A stretch of DNA of 63,785 nt from Chitinophagaceae bacterium (GCA_018335935.1 JAGXRG010000046.1:1-63785), one strand, 5' to 3'; shown: positions 19,891 through 29,111, numbered from the stretch's first letter. Numbers and translations: made by a program. The notes: a model not told the origin generated them from the sequence alone.

Positions 19891-20442
19891 ATGAAAAAAG
19901 TCTCTTTAGTATTAGTGTCTATGTTAACACTATCAACAGTATTTGCACAAAGCATGGAAAAAACAGTTGAAGTGGGTGGTGCAGCAATGTATCCTTCAAA
20001 AAATATTGTTCAAAATGCAGTTAATTCAGCAGACCATACCACATTAGTAGCTGCTGTAAAAGCTGCTGGTTTAGTTGAAACTTTACAAACAGCCGGACCT
20101 TTTACTGTTTTTGCTCCAACTAATGCCGCATTTAATAAATTACCTGAAGGAACAGTTGCTTCTTTAGTAATGCCAGAAAATAAAGCAACACTTACTAAAA
20201 TCTTAACTTATCATGTTGTTGCTGGAAGGCTAGATGCAAAAGCAATTGCTCAATTAATTAAAGAAGGCAAGGGCTCTGCTATGTTAAAAACAGTTTCAGG
20301 AGGTGCTTTAAAAGCTTCAATGAAAGGTAAAAAATTAATAATAACTGATGAAAAAGGGGGAAAGTCTGAGGTTACAATTAGCGATGTGTATCAAAGCAAT
20401 GGAGTAATACATGTAGTAGATACCGTTTTATTACCTTCTTAA
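19891..20442 (+). CDS. Secreted fasciclin (FAS1) domain protein
   Basis: A 183-aa protein with a signal peptide (MKKVSLVLVSMLTLSTVFAQ) and one FAS1 domain from about residue 38. It has the FAS1 boxes FTVFAPTNAAFNKLP, ILTYHVVAGRL and NGVIHVVDTVLLP. FAS1 proteins mediate adhesion or surface interactions. It is a single gene closed by its own terminator. Confidence 0.92.
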   Translation: MKKVSLVLVSMLTLSTVFAQSMEKTVEVGGAAMYPSKNIVQNAVNSADHTTLVAAVKAAGLVETLQTAGPFTVFAPTNAAFNKLPEGTVASLVMPENKATLTKILTYHVVAGRLDAKAIAQLIKEGKGSAMLKTVSGGALKASMKGKKLIITDEKGGKSEVTISDVYQSNGVIHVVDTVLLPS

Positions 20443-20464
20443 TCATCTTACAAAAAATAAAAAT

Positions 20465-20489
20465 GCCATCTCATTTGAGATGGCTTTTT
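20465..20489 (+). terminator. Intrinsic terminator after the fasciclin gene
   Basis: GCCATCTCA/TGAGATGGC forms a 9-bp stem with a TT loop, followed by five T. It sits 22 bases after the fasciclin stop and also just past the end of the converging peptidase gene. Confidence 0.85.
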
Positions 20490-20500
20490 ATGCGGTTTAA

Positions 20501-22522
20501 TTACCAAATTCTAGTACGTTTATCTTCTTCTTTATACATTGAATCTGTTTTTTTAATGTTAAAAGCTTTGTACCAACTATCCATATTTACAATTGGTCCA
20601 TTACCTCTATGCATTCCAGGAGAATGGGGGTCGGTAATAATTAATTGAGCTTGAGTTTCTGGTAAAGCATTGTTACGCCAAACTTGTGCCCAACTTAAAA
20701 AGAATCTTTGGGCAGGAGTGAAGCCATCAATTTTTTTACCTTTTTTAAATTGTTCTGTTTTAGTGAAAGCTTCATAAGCAATGCTTAAGCCTCCTAGATC
20801 AGCAAGGTTTTCTCCCAAAGTTAATTTTCCATTCACATGAATTGTGTCTAAAACTGTCATAGCATTATATTGTTGTACAACTTCATTAGCTTTTGCAGTA
20901 AACTTAGTTGCATCGTCTTTTGTCCACCAATCTTTTAAATTTCCATCAGCTGCAAATTGTCTACCTTGATCATCAAAGCCATGAGTCATTTCGTGCCCAA
21001 TTACAGCTCCAATTCCACCATAATTTACTGCATCATCTGCACCAAAATCAAAAAATGGAAATTGTAAAATTCCTGCTGGGAAAGTGATGTCATTATTAGA
21101 AGGGCTATATGAAGCATTAATAGTTGGTGGTGTCATATTCATTTCAGTTCTATCAACTGGTTTTCCCATTCTGTTTACCATATAATTATATTGCCAAACA
21201 CTCACGTTGCGTACATTGCCAATAAAATCATCAGGGCTGGCAGTAACACCTTCATAAGTTTTCCATTTGTCTGGGTAACCAATTTTCTTAACAATAGCAT
21301 TTAATTTTTCAAGAGCTTTAGTTTTAGTTTCTTCGCTCATCCAATCTAAACGTTGAATTCTCTCTGCAAATGTTACTTGCAGATTATTAACTAACTCTTT
21401 CATTCTGGCTTTAGCTTCGGGCTTAAAATATTTTTCTACATAAAGTTGACCAATAAAATCGCCAAGACTTCTATCAATTAAACTACTCATTCTTTGCCAA
21501 CGAGGGGTTTGTTCTTTTTGTCCTGTTTGCACTTTTGTTAATTCAAAATCTGCATTAACAAAAGCACTACTTAAATAGGGTGATGCAGAGCGAATAACCA
21601 CCCATTTTAAATAACTTTTCCAATCACTTAATGGAAGTTCAACTAACAATTGATTAGCTGTTTTTAAGAAACTTGGATTATTGGCAACTACACTATCGGC
21701 ACCAAGAATTTTCAGTTCTTCTAAAATAATATTCCAATTCATATTTTGAGTAAGTTCATTAAGATCTTTAATGGCAAACTTGTTATAAGTTTTGTAAGGG
21801 TCTCTCATTTCAACTCTACTCATTTGTGCTTTTGCCAAAGCTGTTTCAATTTTTAAAACTGAAGCAGCACTTGCTTTTGCAGTGGCTTCATCTTCACCAA
21901 CTAAACCAAAAACGGTATTTAAATGATTGCTAAATGCATTTCTAATTTTAGTACTTCTTGCATCATCTTTTAAATAATAATCTCTATCTGGTAAAGATGT
22001 TCCTCCTTGAGAGATTGAAGGAATATACATTGTTACATTTTTTCTATCTGGTCCAACAAAAGATCCAAACAATGCACTACCCATACCCATAGTTCTTAGT
22101 GTTGTTATTTCATGTAAAATTTCTGCAACTGATTGAAGATTATTAATTCTAACTAAGTCATTTTTTATGGGCGAAAAACCTTTTGCTTCAATTGTTGCAC
22201 TATCCATACCACTAGAGAACATATTTGCAATAATTTGAGTTGCACGGTCTTTGTCTCTGTTTTTTACAGCTTCTTCTAAAAGAGATTGTAATCTTTTGCT
22301 GCTTTCTTCTCTCAATAAATCAAAGCTACCCCAACGGGTTTTTGAATTTGGTACTGGATAATTTTTAATCCAATTGCCATTGGCATATAAATAAAAATTT
22401 TCACCAGGGGCAATACTCATATCCATATTTGCTTTGTCAATATATTTAAAATTTGATTGTGCTTGAACTAAAGCACTAAAAAAGCAAAGCAATAAGAAAA
22501 GTAGAAATTTCTTTTTAAGCAT
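20501..22522 (-). CDS. M13-family zinc metallopeptidase (PepO/neprilysin type)
   Basis: A 673-aa exported protein with signal peptide (MLKKKFLLFLLLCFFSALVQ). It has the M13_N region (about 35-415) and the catalytic domain after it. The zinc motif HEMTH lies near residue 509, the third ligand in GENLADLGG near 566, and NASYSPSNNDITFPAGILQ upstream is typical. The C-terminal substrate-side motif RVRVNG is seen here as the shorter HSPGMHRGNGPI region, and the end is RTRIW. It degrades peptides in the periplasm or outside. Monocistronic. Confidence 0.93.
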   Translation of the reverse strand: MLKKKFLLFLLLCFFSALVQAQSNFKYIDKANMDMSIAPGENFYLYANGNWIKNYPVPNSKTRWGSFDLLREESSKRLQSLLEEAVKNRDKDRATQIIANMFSSGMDSATIEAKGFSPIKNDLVRINNLQSVAEILHEITTLRTMGMGSALFGSFVGPDRKNVTMYIPSISQGGTSLPDRDYYLKDDARSTKIRNAFSNHLNTVFGLVGEDEATAKASAASVLKIETALAKAQMSRVEMRDPYKTYNKFAIKDLNELTQNMNWNIILEELKILGADSVVANNPSFLKTANQLLVELPLSDWKSYLKWVVIRSASPYLSSAFVNADFELTKVQTGQKEQTPRWQRMSSLIDRSLGDFIGQLYVEKYFKPEAKARMKELVNNLQVTFAERIQRLDWMSEETKTKALEKLNAIVKKIGYPDKWKTYEGVTASPDDFIGNVRNVSVWQYNYMVNRMGKPVDRTEMNMTPPTINASYSPSNNDITFPAGILQFPFFDFGADDAVNYGGIGAVIGHEMTHGFDDQGRQFAADGNLKDWWTKDDATKFTAKANEVVQQYNAMTVLDTIHVNGKLTLGENLADLGGLSIAYEAFTKTEQFKKGKKIDGFTPAQRFFLSWAQVWRNNALPETQAQLIITDPHSPGMHRGNGPIVNMDSWYKAFNIKKTDSMYKEEDKRTRIW

Positions 22523-22601
22523 AAATTATTTTTTTCAAATGTAATGATTGTTAGATTTTAATTTAATAAGAATGATGAATGAAATTGATTTGAAAAATGG
22601 C

Positions 22602-22636
22602 AAAAAAAAATCTCAATAATTGTTATTGAGATTTTT
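22602..22636 (-). terminator. Intrinsic terminator of the 140-aa membrane protein gene
   Basis: TCTCAATAA/TTATTGAGA with a TTG loop (22611-22632); on the minus strand it is followed by nine T. It lies 20 bases past the stop of the gene at 22657-23079. Confidence 0.8.
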
Positions 22637-22656
22637 TATTTTTTTAGAGGTTGTAA

Positions 22657-23079
22657 TTATTCAGATTTGCTTCCAAGGTTCATAGCCCAGATAATTACTG
22701 CACCAACAATAGCTGACATTAAGGTGCCTACTAAAATGTCTACAAATAAGCTAGACCAATTTTTGTAAAAAGTGGACATTGCATAAAAACTAAAATCGAG
22801 AGATACAGCAGTTAAAAAACCAATAATAGCACCAACCCTTGCACCAGACATTAAAGTTGAAATATTAGCCCAGCTAAAAATGAGTGCCATCAACATTGCA
22901 GCTGCTATATTAGCCAAGCCCATTGCCCATAAAACCATTTCTGCTTCTGGTCTCATGTTAGTTTGGTCAAAGTTTGCTGCACAATAATCTTTCATAAGAA
23001 TTCCATAAATAATCCAACCTAGTAAAAAATAGGCAATACCACCTACTATACTACCGATTAAAACTTTTTTGGTAATCAT
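22657..23079 (-). CDS. Four-helix membrane protein, unknown function
   Basis: A 140-aa protein with four hydrophobic helices (about 6-26, 48-70, 80-99 and 112-134). The GGIAYFLLGWIIYGILM helix followed by a short loop resembles small DUF1761-like proteins, but I cannot assign it with confidence. It is a single gene with a terminator. Confidence 0.65.
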   Translation of the reverse strand: MITKKVLIGSIVGGIAYFLLGWIIYGILMKDYCAANFDQTNMRPEAEMVLWAMGLANIAAAMLMALIFSWANISTLMSGARVGAIIGFLTAVSLDFSFYAMSTFYKNWSSLFVDILVGTLMSAIVGAVIIWAMNLGSKSE

Positions 23080-23172
23080 GTTTGTTAATTTTGGGTACCT
23101 TACTCGTATGGCTTTTCAGAATCGCCCTGTTTTTTTAAGTGGTTTCTAGACTCCACAATTCATGCAATATAA

Positions 23173-24450
23173 TTATTTTTTTAGAACTAATGTATTTTTG
23201 TGTGATTTAAAAGCTGCACTCATCATTTCCTGTTCAGCTCTTGAAATACCAATTTCAGTAGCAACTTTTTTCCAACCATTAACAACTTTTTTTATTTCAA
23301 TAATAATGGCATCCATTTCATCATTTGAAAGTTGAAAATATTCGCCAACACTTTTAGCCAATTCAAAATCCAAACTATTGTTATTGGTGTCAATATTTAG
23401 TGCCAATCCATTTTTATCTGTTGAAGGATTGATGTCATAGGCTGGAGAAAGTTTCCAACCATGGTTAGTTAAAATAAAACCATGATTTCTCAAATGGTCA
23501 TCAGTATTGGAAATTGCTATGTTAAACACAATTCTTCGCCACAATTGATGCAAATCTTTTGTGTTCTGAAAACCATGGTACTGAATAAATTCAGCAATAT
23601 CCAAATAACTAGCAGTATGATCCTTAAGGGTATCTTCATTATTCCCTGTCATGGTCATAGCACTAGCAAAATGAACCCTTTCATGGTTTTCTCTATCAAA
23701 TCTTTTGGTGAAAAATGTATAAGATTTTCCTGCAATTTTTTCTATTCTGCTTTCAGCCATTTCAATACCAGCTTTTAAAGCTAATCGGTAAGACAAATAT
23801 TCCCAAGCTGCTTTATCTACCATATCATTTTTTGATGGAAATTTTGCAATCCATAATGAACCATGTTCATCAACAATATTAGCTTTTGGTCTTGCTCCAC
23901 CTAATGAAGAACCTGGTGCCAATAATATGGCCAGCCATTTTTTATTAGTTTTAGAATCATCATCAGAATCTAATATTTCAGATGCTTGTTGCAATTCTCT
24001 TACACTACTCCAAGGTGGAGTAGGAGTATTTTTATTGTCATCAAGAAAAGGCCCATTTTCATCAAGTTTAAATCTAAGGGCACCCATTCTACTTTCATCA
24101 AACACACCCAGCAGAAAATCTATGTCATACAATTTTTGTTGAGGTCTTTTCAATTCAAGAGCTTTTTGGGCTTCGCGTTTCATCATTAATTTTCTTCCCC
24201 AAGTATCTGGCATCGAATCTAGAAAAAATCCAAAATTTTCTTTATTGTTAGGATATTGTTGACCCTTGTACCAAGCAATGTCTGGGTCTATCAACAATTG
24301 TTCTTTAGAGTTAATCCAGTCAGCATCATATTCAAAACTGAATGCCTTTTTGCCTTTAGCTTGTTGAGCATTAAGCACACCAATTCTTTTAGGCTCAGCC
24401 ATGCCAAGCCAATGAGCATAAACAAAAATATTTGTGTTAGTTGTTGCCAT
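23173..24450 (-). CDS. hipA: HipA-family kinase toxin
   Basis: A 425-aa Ser/Thr kinase of the HipA toxin type. The N-terminal subdomain includes VYAHWLGMAEPKRIGVL and FGFFLDSMPDTWGRKLM, and the kinase core has SSLGGARPKA (phosphate loop), a catalytic loop in ISNTDDHLRNHG near residue 310 and the metal-binding DIN in SPAYDINPS near 333. HipA proteins inactivate translation or other targets until bound by HipB. The HipB-like gene ends 2 bases upstream. Confidence 0.9.
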   Translation of the reverse strand: MATTNTNIFVYAHWLGMAEPKRIGVLNAQQAKGKKAFSFEYDADWINSKEQLLIDPDIAWYKGQQYPNNKENFGFFLDSMPDTWGRKLMMKREAQKALELKRPQQKLYDIDFLLGVFDESRMGALRFKLDENGPFLDDNKNTPTPPWSSVRELQQASEILDSDDDSKTNKKWLAILLAPGSSLGGARPKANIVDEHGSLWIAKFPSKNDMVDKAAWEYLSYRLALKAGIEMAESRIEKIAGKSYTFFTKRFDRENHERVHFASAMTMTGNNEDTLKDHTASYLDIAEFIQYHGFQNTKDLHQLWRRIVFNIAISNTDDHLRNHGFILTNHGWKLSPAYDINPSTDKNGLALNIDTNNNSLDFELAKSVGEYFQLSNDEMDAIIIEIKKVVNGWKKVATEIGISRAEQEMMSAAFKSHKNTLVLKK

Positions 24451-24452
24451 AA

Positions 24453-24749
24453 TTATTGGTTACCAATTAAGCTAAGGTCTTGTAATTTTCTACCATATTC
24501 ATCATCACTTGCTAACTTTAAAAAATCATCTTGTAAGCCTAAAACTCTCAGCGTATTAAAATAGGCAGCCAAAGAAACACTACCATTTCCTTTTTCAATT
24601 TGATATAAAGTAGTTCTATCAATACCAGCCCTTTCACTCACTTGAATGGTGGTCAGTTTCCTTCTTTTTCTGGCCAATTTTATATTTTCTCCAATCTGTT
24701 CCAATATCTTATGATATTTAGGAAACAAGATTTGCTTTTTCCGTTTCAT
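24453..24749 (-). CDS. hipB: HipB-like XRE antitoxin
   Basis: The frame opens at 24806, but the ATG at 24749 (MKRKKQILFPKYHKIL) is preferred because the upstream 19 codons are AT-rich and lie on repeats likely to be operators. The 98-aa product has an XRE helix-turn-helix at about residues 25-75 (IKLARKRRKLTTIQVSERAG, TTLYQIEKGNGS). It would neutralise HipA and repress the pair. Confidence 0.85.
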   Translation of the reverse strand: MKRKKQILFPKYHKILEQIGENIKLARKRRKLTTIQVSERAGIDRTTLYQIEKGNGSVSLAAYFNTLRVLGLQDDFLKLASDDEYGRKLQDLSLIGNQ

Positions 24750-24756
24750 ATTAAAA

Positions 24757-24801
24757 TGTTGTATATTATCCACAAAAATAGTGATTATGTTGTAAATAAT
24801 C
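24757..24801. promoter_or_regulatory. Direct-repeat operator candidates for hipBA
   Basis: TGTTGTATATTATC (24757-24770) and TGTTGTAAATAATC (24788-24801) differ by two bases and are 31 bp apart, about three helical turns. The second continues into CAAC, forming GTTG...CAAC. Both lie just upstream of the chosen hipB start, where HipB autorepression would act. Confidence 0.45.
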
Positions 24802-24806
24802 AACAT

Positions 24807-25457
24807 TTATTTATCCTCATATTATTGGAGAAGCGATTAGTTTATGATAGACCTATTTAAAAGTAAAGCTTTTAGAATATATTAAAGATACTCATCTACC
24901 CACCACCTACCCACTTTAGTAAAACAAATCTATATAAATAGTTATTAATGATTTTTTTTATAGAAGTGTAATAAAAACTTGTGAATACAGCTGTTTCAAA
25001 GAAATTTGATACAAAAATGATGTTCTAAAATGAGAATAAATCTGTATGACAAAATTGATATTTTTTTACCATCTATCTACCCACCATCTACCCACTTATG
25101 AATATTAGTAGTTTGATTTTCCTAGTTTAGGACAAGAGAGTAAACAAATGGATAATCTTCTTTATTTTTTTAACATGAAAATAGAAACATGTTAAATTTT
25201 TCCGTTTTCTTAACATGACAGTAGAAACATTTGAAATTAAGAATTGCCACCAATAACAAACAAGATGTTCAAATTATGAACCCCTTACCAGAAAAGCGTT
25301 TGAGAAGTTTTCGGTGAGTAAATTTTGGAACATTTTTTTCTCACCTAATTACCCACCAGAATTTTGATTTCTAATGAATAGTTTGACATAGTGCCAAACA
25401 AAAATCCCTGCAAAATCAATGATTTGCAGGGATTTGGTGAGCTTTGATTAACTCTAT
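24807..25457. other. Non-coding stretch left of the island with short repeats
   Basis: No convincing gene in these 650 bases. It holds two pairs of TACCC motifs with 11-bp spacing (24897/24908 and 25078/25089), a single TACCC at about 25350, and two 21-bp copies of a TTAACATG...AGAAACAT element starting at 25170 and 25210 (40-bp period). A frame at 25345-25671 on the minus strand crosses att and is not a gene. Confidence 0.6.
25402..25440 (-). terminator. Hairpin left of attL, probable original tRNA-Asp terminator
   Basis: AAATCCCTGCAAA and TTTGCAGGGATTT pair over an 8-base loop; on the minus strand five T follow. It sits directly beyond the left att copy, where the terminator of tRNA-Asp stood before integration. 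Confidence 0.7.
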
Positions 25458-25474
25458 GCGGACCGGACGGGACT
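25458..25474. repeat. attL, 17-bp copy of the tRNA-Asp 3' end
   Basis: GCGGACCGGACGGGACT is identical to the tRNA-Asp 3' end at 48456-48472. Identity stops on both sides. Only the 3' fragment of the tRNA is present here. Confidence 0.92.
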
Positions 25475-25586
25475 AATTTTCTTGTTTCCGTTTTCGCCGC
25501 TATTCTTCCAAATGCCCTGTTATCAAGCGTTTCAGCGTTTTCATTGTTTTTTCTAATGCAGAAAAAAGCAACGAAATGTGGATAAT

Positions 25587-25609
25587 GTTTACCCCATTGT
25601 TTACCCCAT
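25587..25609. repeat. Paired GTTTACCCCAT repeats near attL
   Basis: Two exact 11-bp copies at 25587-25597 and 25599-25609 (12-bp period), between attL and the integrase gene. A near-identical pair is found near attR in the same orientation. Candidate arm-type sites for integrase or excisionase. Confidence 0.55.
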
Positions 25610-25655
25610 TTTGCACTTATTTGCTTAAATTTGTGATGCAACAAAACCGAAGCAA

Positions 25656-26864
25656 ATGGCAAGTGTATCAATAGTTTACCGCAAGGATAAGCTAAACAAA
25701 AAGGGCGAAGCTCCTATCCACTTCCGCATCATCAAAGATAGGAAAATTAGCTATATCGCATCAGGAATTTTAGTACCCGAAGAAAATTGGGATTCTACCA
25801 AAAACAAGATAAAGGGCAAGCATACCAACAGTGCCAGGCTCAATTCTTTTATCACTAATAAATTTGCGGAGCTTCAAGACCAAGTATTTGAACACGAAAC
25901 CGTTTCCAAATCTACCACCACCCGGCAGCTAAAGGAAAAAATCTATGGCAAGAAGCCAGAGGATTTTTTTGCCTTCGCTGATGAAGTTGTAAATAATTAC
26001 AAGGATGATGGAAAAATAAGCACCCACATAACCCACAGTTCCACTATCAAAACTTTGAAGGATTATGTAAATGATGCTTCCATCATGTTCCAAGATATAA
26101 CCCCCGAGTTTTTGGCAAAGTATGAAAAGTACCTGCAAACAAAGCAGAAACTAAAAACCAACACAATACACAAGCATTTAAAGTTCCTGCGGAAACTTTT
26201 CAATGATGCTCTAAGGGCAGAAAAAATCGAATACCAACACAATCCATTTACTAAGTACAAACTTAAACTTGAAAAAACAAGCCGTTCCTTTTTAAGCGAT
26301 GAAGAACTAAAGGCAATCGAAGATGTGGCAACAGTTCCTGGCGAAAGAATGGATTTGCATAAACTCATGTTCATTTTTGCAGCTTATACCGGAGGGCTTC
26401 GCATTTCTGATGTGCTAAAATTAAGATGGCAAAATTTCGATGGCTCACATATACATATTGCTATCCATAAAACAAAATCACAGCTATCAATCAAGCTGCC
26501 AAATAAAGCCATTGAGATAATAAATAAGTACCACAACAAAGCAACAAAGCAAAGCGATTTTATTTTCCCAATGCTTCCAAATGGTATTGATTTAGATAAC
26601 CCCCAAGTTTCTTACAATCAAATTTCAAGTGCCACAGCTTATGTAAATAAGAACCTTAAACTTTTGGCTACAAAGGCAGAAATTGAAAAGCCCTTATCAT
26701 TCCACATTAGCCGCCATACATGGGCTACCCGTGCTTTAAGGAAAGGCATTAGCATAGATAAGGTTTCAAAAATTATGGGTCATGCCCAATTAAGGGAAAC
26801 ACAGATTTATGCAAAAATTGTAAATGCAGAGTTGGACAAGGCAATGGACATTTTTAATGATTAA
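25656..26864 (+). CDS. Tyrosine-type site-specific integrase
   Basis: A 402-aa recombinase of the Bacteroidota integrase type with an Arm-DNA-binding N-terminus (VSIVYRKDKLNKKGEAPIHF), a SAM-like core-binding domain (about 110-205) and a catalytic domain. The catalytic residues are visible: Arg in TGGLRISDVLKLRW, HxxR in HISRHTWATRAL, the later His in IMGHAQLRET and Tyr in QIYAKI. It lies 181 bp from attL and should integrate and excise the island at tRNA-Asp. A -7-like TAAATTTG at 25625-25632 precedes it. Confidence 0.95.
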   Translation: MASVSIVYRKDKLNKKGEAPIHFRIIKDRKISYIASGILVPEENWDSTKNKIKGKHTNSARLNSFITNKFAELQDQVFEHETVSKSTTTRQLKEKIYGKKPEDFFAFADEVVNNYKDDGKISTHITHSSTIKTLKDYVNDASIMFQDITPEFLAKYEKYLQTKQKLKTNTIHKHLKFLRKLFNDALRAEKIEYQHNPFTKYKLKLEKTSRSFLSDEELKAIEDVATVPGERMDLHKLMFIFAAYTGGLRISDVLKLRWQNFDGSHIHIAIHKTKSQLSIKLPNKAIEIINKYHNKATKQSDFIFPMLPNGIDLDNPQVSYNQISSATAYVNKNLKLLATKAEIEKPLSFHISRHTWATRALRKGISIDKVSKIMGHAQLRETQIYAKIVNAELDKAMDIFND

Positions 26865-26869
26865 CGAAT

Positions 26870-28663
26870 ATGAAACACAAAGAAATTGAAGAACAGCAAG
26901 GAGATTACCCCCGTGATGAGGACGGCAATGTAATTTTTCCAGACGTTAATATTAGTTGGGCTGAAATCAATCGGTGGCACGCCACACATATCTTCCATGA
27001 GTGGGATGATAGCTATGGCGGTTACAGGGAGATTGCAAACCTAATATGTGATGCTGACCTTGCAGAACAAAAAGACGAACTGGAAAGAAACAAAATACTG
27101 GTGTACAAGCTCTTTAAAATGCCGGAGCGACCCGACAATAATCACATGAGGCATCATGGATGGTGCAGAAGCCTTGCATACCATTTTTTCAAAGAAGTAT
27201 TCAAATTGCCCGACACAATGGGCGGCATGATGAATGAGTTTGATTTGGCACGAATAATTATCAGGAAGAAAACATTTGATGAAATACAGCAGTTGATTAC
27301 AGACAATAACCTCACTCATGTTCAGGACTTAATATTTTTCATCATTGCTAAAATCGGCGATGTATATATCAGTGAAATTGAATTTTTCGAGAGACCTGAA
27401 ATGGTTAAGCAGATAAATAATGCAGGTAAGGAAGCGGAAAAACTAATTACAGTTATTGAGAGGGTAAGACCAGACATACATGAACGATGGAATAAAGAGC
27501 GATTGCCTGAACTTAGAAATATAACATTTGACTTTCCAGATATTGACCCCATTAAAATTGAAGACCCCTGGCTTAATAGTTCTCTTGTAGAGGCAATCAA
27601 AAAAGACTTTGAAGACAGACCATATAAGAACTGGCGTAAAGAAGTGAAGAAATATGCAGCGATGTATAATGAAGATATTGAAAAACAGAAGTACCGTTTT
27701 CATGTTGCCAAAGCATTGCATAATTTCTTTACCCACCTTAAAACATTTCCTGTTAAGCCGGGCAAAGCCACGGCGGATGCCGAAATGCTTTGCGTTGCAA
27801 AAATTCTTGAATATGGCTTAATCAAAATCGGAGCAGAAGGAATTTCCGAACCTCAAAAAATAAAAAACATTCGCAATTATATAAAGCCTGAAAGAAATCC
27901 GCTTTTAACTTACCCAAGCCACATAGAAGCAAAACCAAATTTTGAAATGCTTGAAAAGTATTTTGAGAAGGACTTTCTTAAATCAGTGCTATTGGAAAAA
28001 CACATTGATATTTTAAAAGAGGCAATCTACATAAGTGAACGTTTCGACATACAGCATTTAAGAACAGAACTTGCACATTTAATTGATTGTATCCAAAATC
28101 GAAAACATCAAATAGGTTGGCAATTTTCTACACAGGGTGTACCGACTGAAGACCATCCAACCATTGGCACTCTTTTTAAATTGATTTCACCCTTTAGAGT
28201 TGATACAGACAAAGTAAGATTAACTGAACTTTCTTTTCAGTTAGAGCATAAACCGGAAACATACCACATAAAAGATGAATTGCCTTTGATGCTGATTGAA
28301 AGGGCATTGACAGAATATTACCATAACCATCAAGAGGAATTTGATATTGATATTTTCGCTTCTAAAATCCATGAGAATCCACAAACTGGTGCACATAGAA
28401 TTGAAGAATTAGGAAGGTATCAAAAACAAGGTGAAAGATTTCTGCCTACACTATGTACAAGGTTATATAAATTTCTTTTAAATGAAGCTCCACCCGAAAG
28501 AACAGTAGCATCAGCGACAGACAAATATTCAGAGATAATTGCCGTTATTTTGCAGCGTTGCCTTATCTTTAATCACATAAGGGATGAAGAATATGTTGTA
28601 CAGGAAAAAGTCAAACAATGGCTTAAAGAAGCTAAGGAACAAGTAAAGACTAAACCAGTATAA
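26870..28663 (+). CDS. Unknown 597-aa island protein
   Basis: No signal peptide or membrane segment; a soluble, charged, helix-rich protein. The N-terminus is rich in acidic and aromatic residues (SWAEINRWHATHIFHEWDD). There is no Walker motif, zinc finger or obvious nuclease motif that I can recognise. It starts 5 bases after the integrase stop and so is co-transcribed with it, which suggests a role in the island's own maintenance, though cargo is also possible. Confidence 0.75.
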   Translation: MKHKEIEEQQGDYPRDEDGNVIFPDVNISWAEINRWHATHIFHEWDDSYGGYREIANLICDADLAEQKDELERNKILVYKLFKMPERPDNNHMRHHGWCRSLAYHFFKEVFKLPDTMGGMMNEFDLARIIIRKKTFDEIQQLITDNNLTHVQDLIFFIIAKIGDVYISEIEFFERPEMVKQINNAGKEAEKLITVIERVRPDIHERWNKERLPELRNITFDFPDIDPIKIEDPWLNSSLVEAIKKDFEDRPYKNWRKEVKKYAAMYNEDIEKQKYRFHVAKALHNFFTHLKTFPVKPGKATADAEMLCVAKILEYGLIKIGAEGISEPQKIKNIRNYIKPERNPLLTYPSHIEAKPNFEMLEKYFEKDFLKSVLLEKHIDILKEAIYISERFDIQHLRTELAHLIDCIQNRKHQIGWQFSTQGVPTEDHPTIGTLFKLISPFRVDTDKVRLTELSFQLEHKPETYHIKDELPLMLIERALTEYYHNHQEEFDIDIFASKIHENPQTGAHRIEELGRYQKQGERFLPTLCTRLYKFLLNEAPPERTVASATDKYSEIIAVILQRCLIFNHIRDEEYVVQEKVKQWLKEAKEQVKTKPV

Positions 28664-28742
28664 TTAATTGAAAATCAATTGGAACAAGCACCCCCAAAAT
28701 TAGCACTTCTCTGTTCCAAATAACCTGCACTACTCTTCACAA

Positions 28743-28777
28743 TTTTACACTGTTACACATTCAATAACAGTATAAAA
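28743..28777. promoter_or_regulatory. Inverted repeat just upstream of the HTH gene
   Basis: TTTTACACTGTTA and TAACAGTATAAAA form a 13-bp dyad with one mismatch and a 9-base spacer, ending 8 bases before the ATG at 28786. Likely operator/promoter site of the HTH gene. Confidence 0.5.
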
Positions 28778-28785
28778 TTTAAAAA

Positions 28786-29064
28786 ATGGAAGTAGTTACA
28801 ATTCAATCGCAAGCCTATCAGGAAATAGTAGGCAAACTTGATGCAATCAACACCCGTCTTAATGCTAAAGAGAAAGAGCCAAAAGAAAATTGGCTGGACA
28901 ACCAAGAGCTAATGCAGTTGCTCAAAATCTCAAAAAGAACTGCCCAGCACTACAGGGATAGCGGCCTTATATCTTTCTCACAGGTTGGTAATAAAATTTA
29001 TTATCGCCTTAGTGATATTGAAATTCTTTTAGACAAACATTACATCAAAGCACATAAGAAATAA
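28786..29064 (+). CDS. Small helix-turn-helix protein, excisionase-like
   Basis: A 92-aa protein with a winged-helix HTH of the MerR/HTH_17 type: LDNQELMQLLKISKRTAQHYRDSG, then FSQVGNKIYYRLSDIEILLDKH. An N-terminal helix (residues 1-35) may dimerise. Proteins of this kind next to integrase and primase genes in Bacteroidota elements act as excision or replication regulators. Upstream is a 13-bp dyad it could bind; 47 bases downstream is the primase gene. Confidence 0.85.
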   Translation: MEVVTIQSQAYQEIVGKLDAINTRLNAKEKEPKENWLDNQELMQLLKISKRTAQHYRDSGLISFSQVGNKIYYRLSDIEILLDKHYIKAHKK

Positions 29065-29111
29065 TCACTTGCTGAAAGTGCAGTGGAAAATTTTTAAATC
29101 ATTTCAGCAAA

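Noticed and set aside
24890..25360. CRISPR array
   Set aside because: Repeats are short, unevenly spaced and paired; no spacer-repeat periodicity and no cas genes.
25345..25671. Minus-strand 108-aa frame across attL
   Set aside because: It spans the tRNA fragment, the terminator hairpin and the integrase start; an artefact of the junction.
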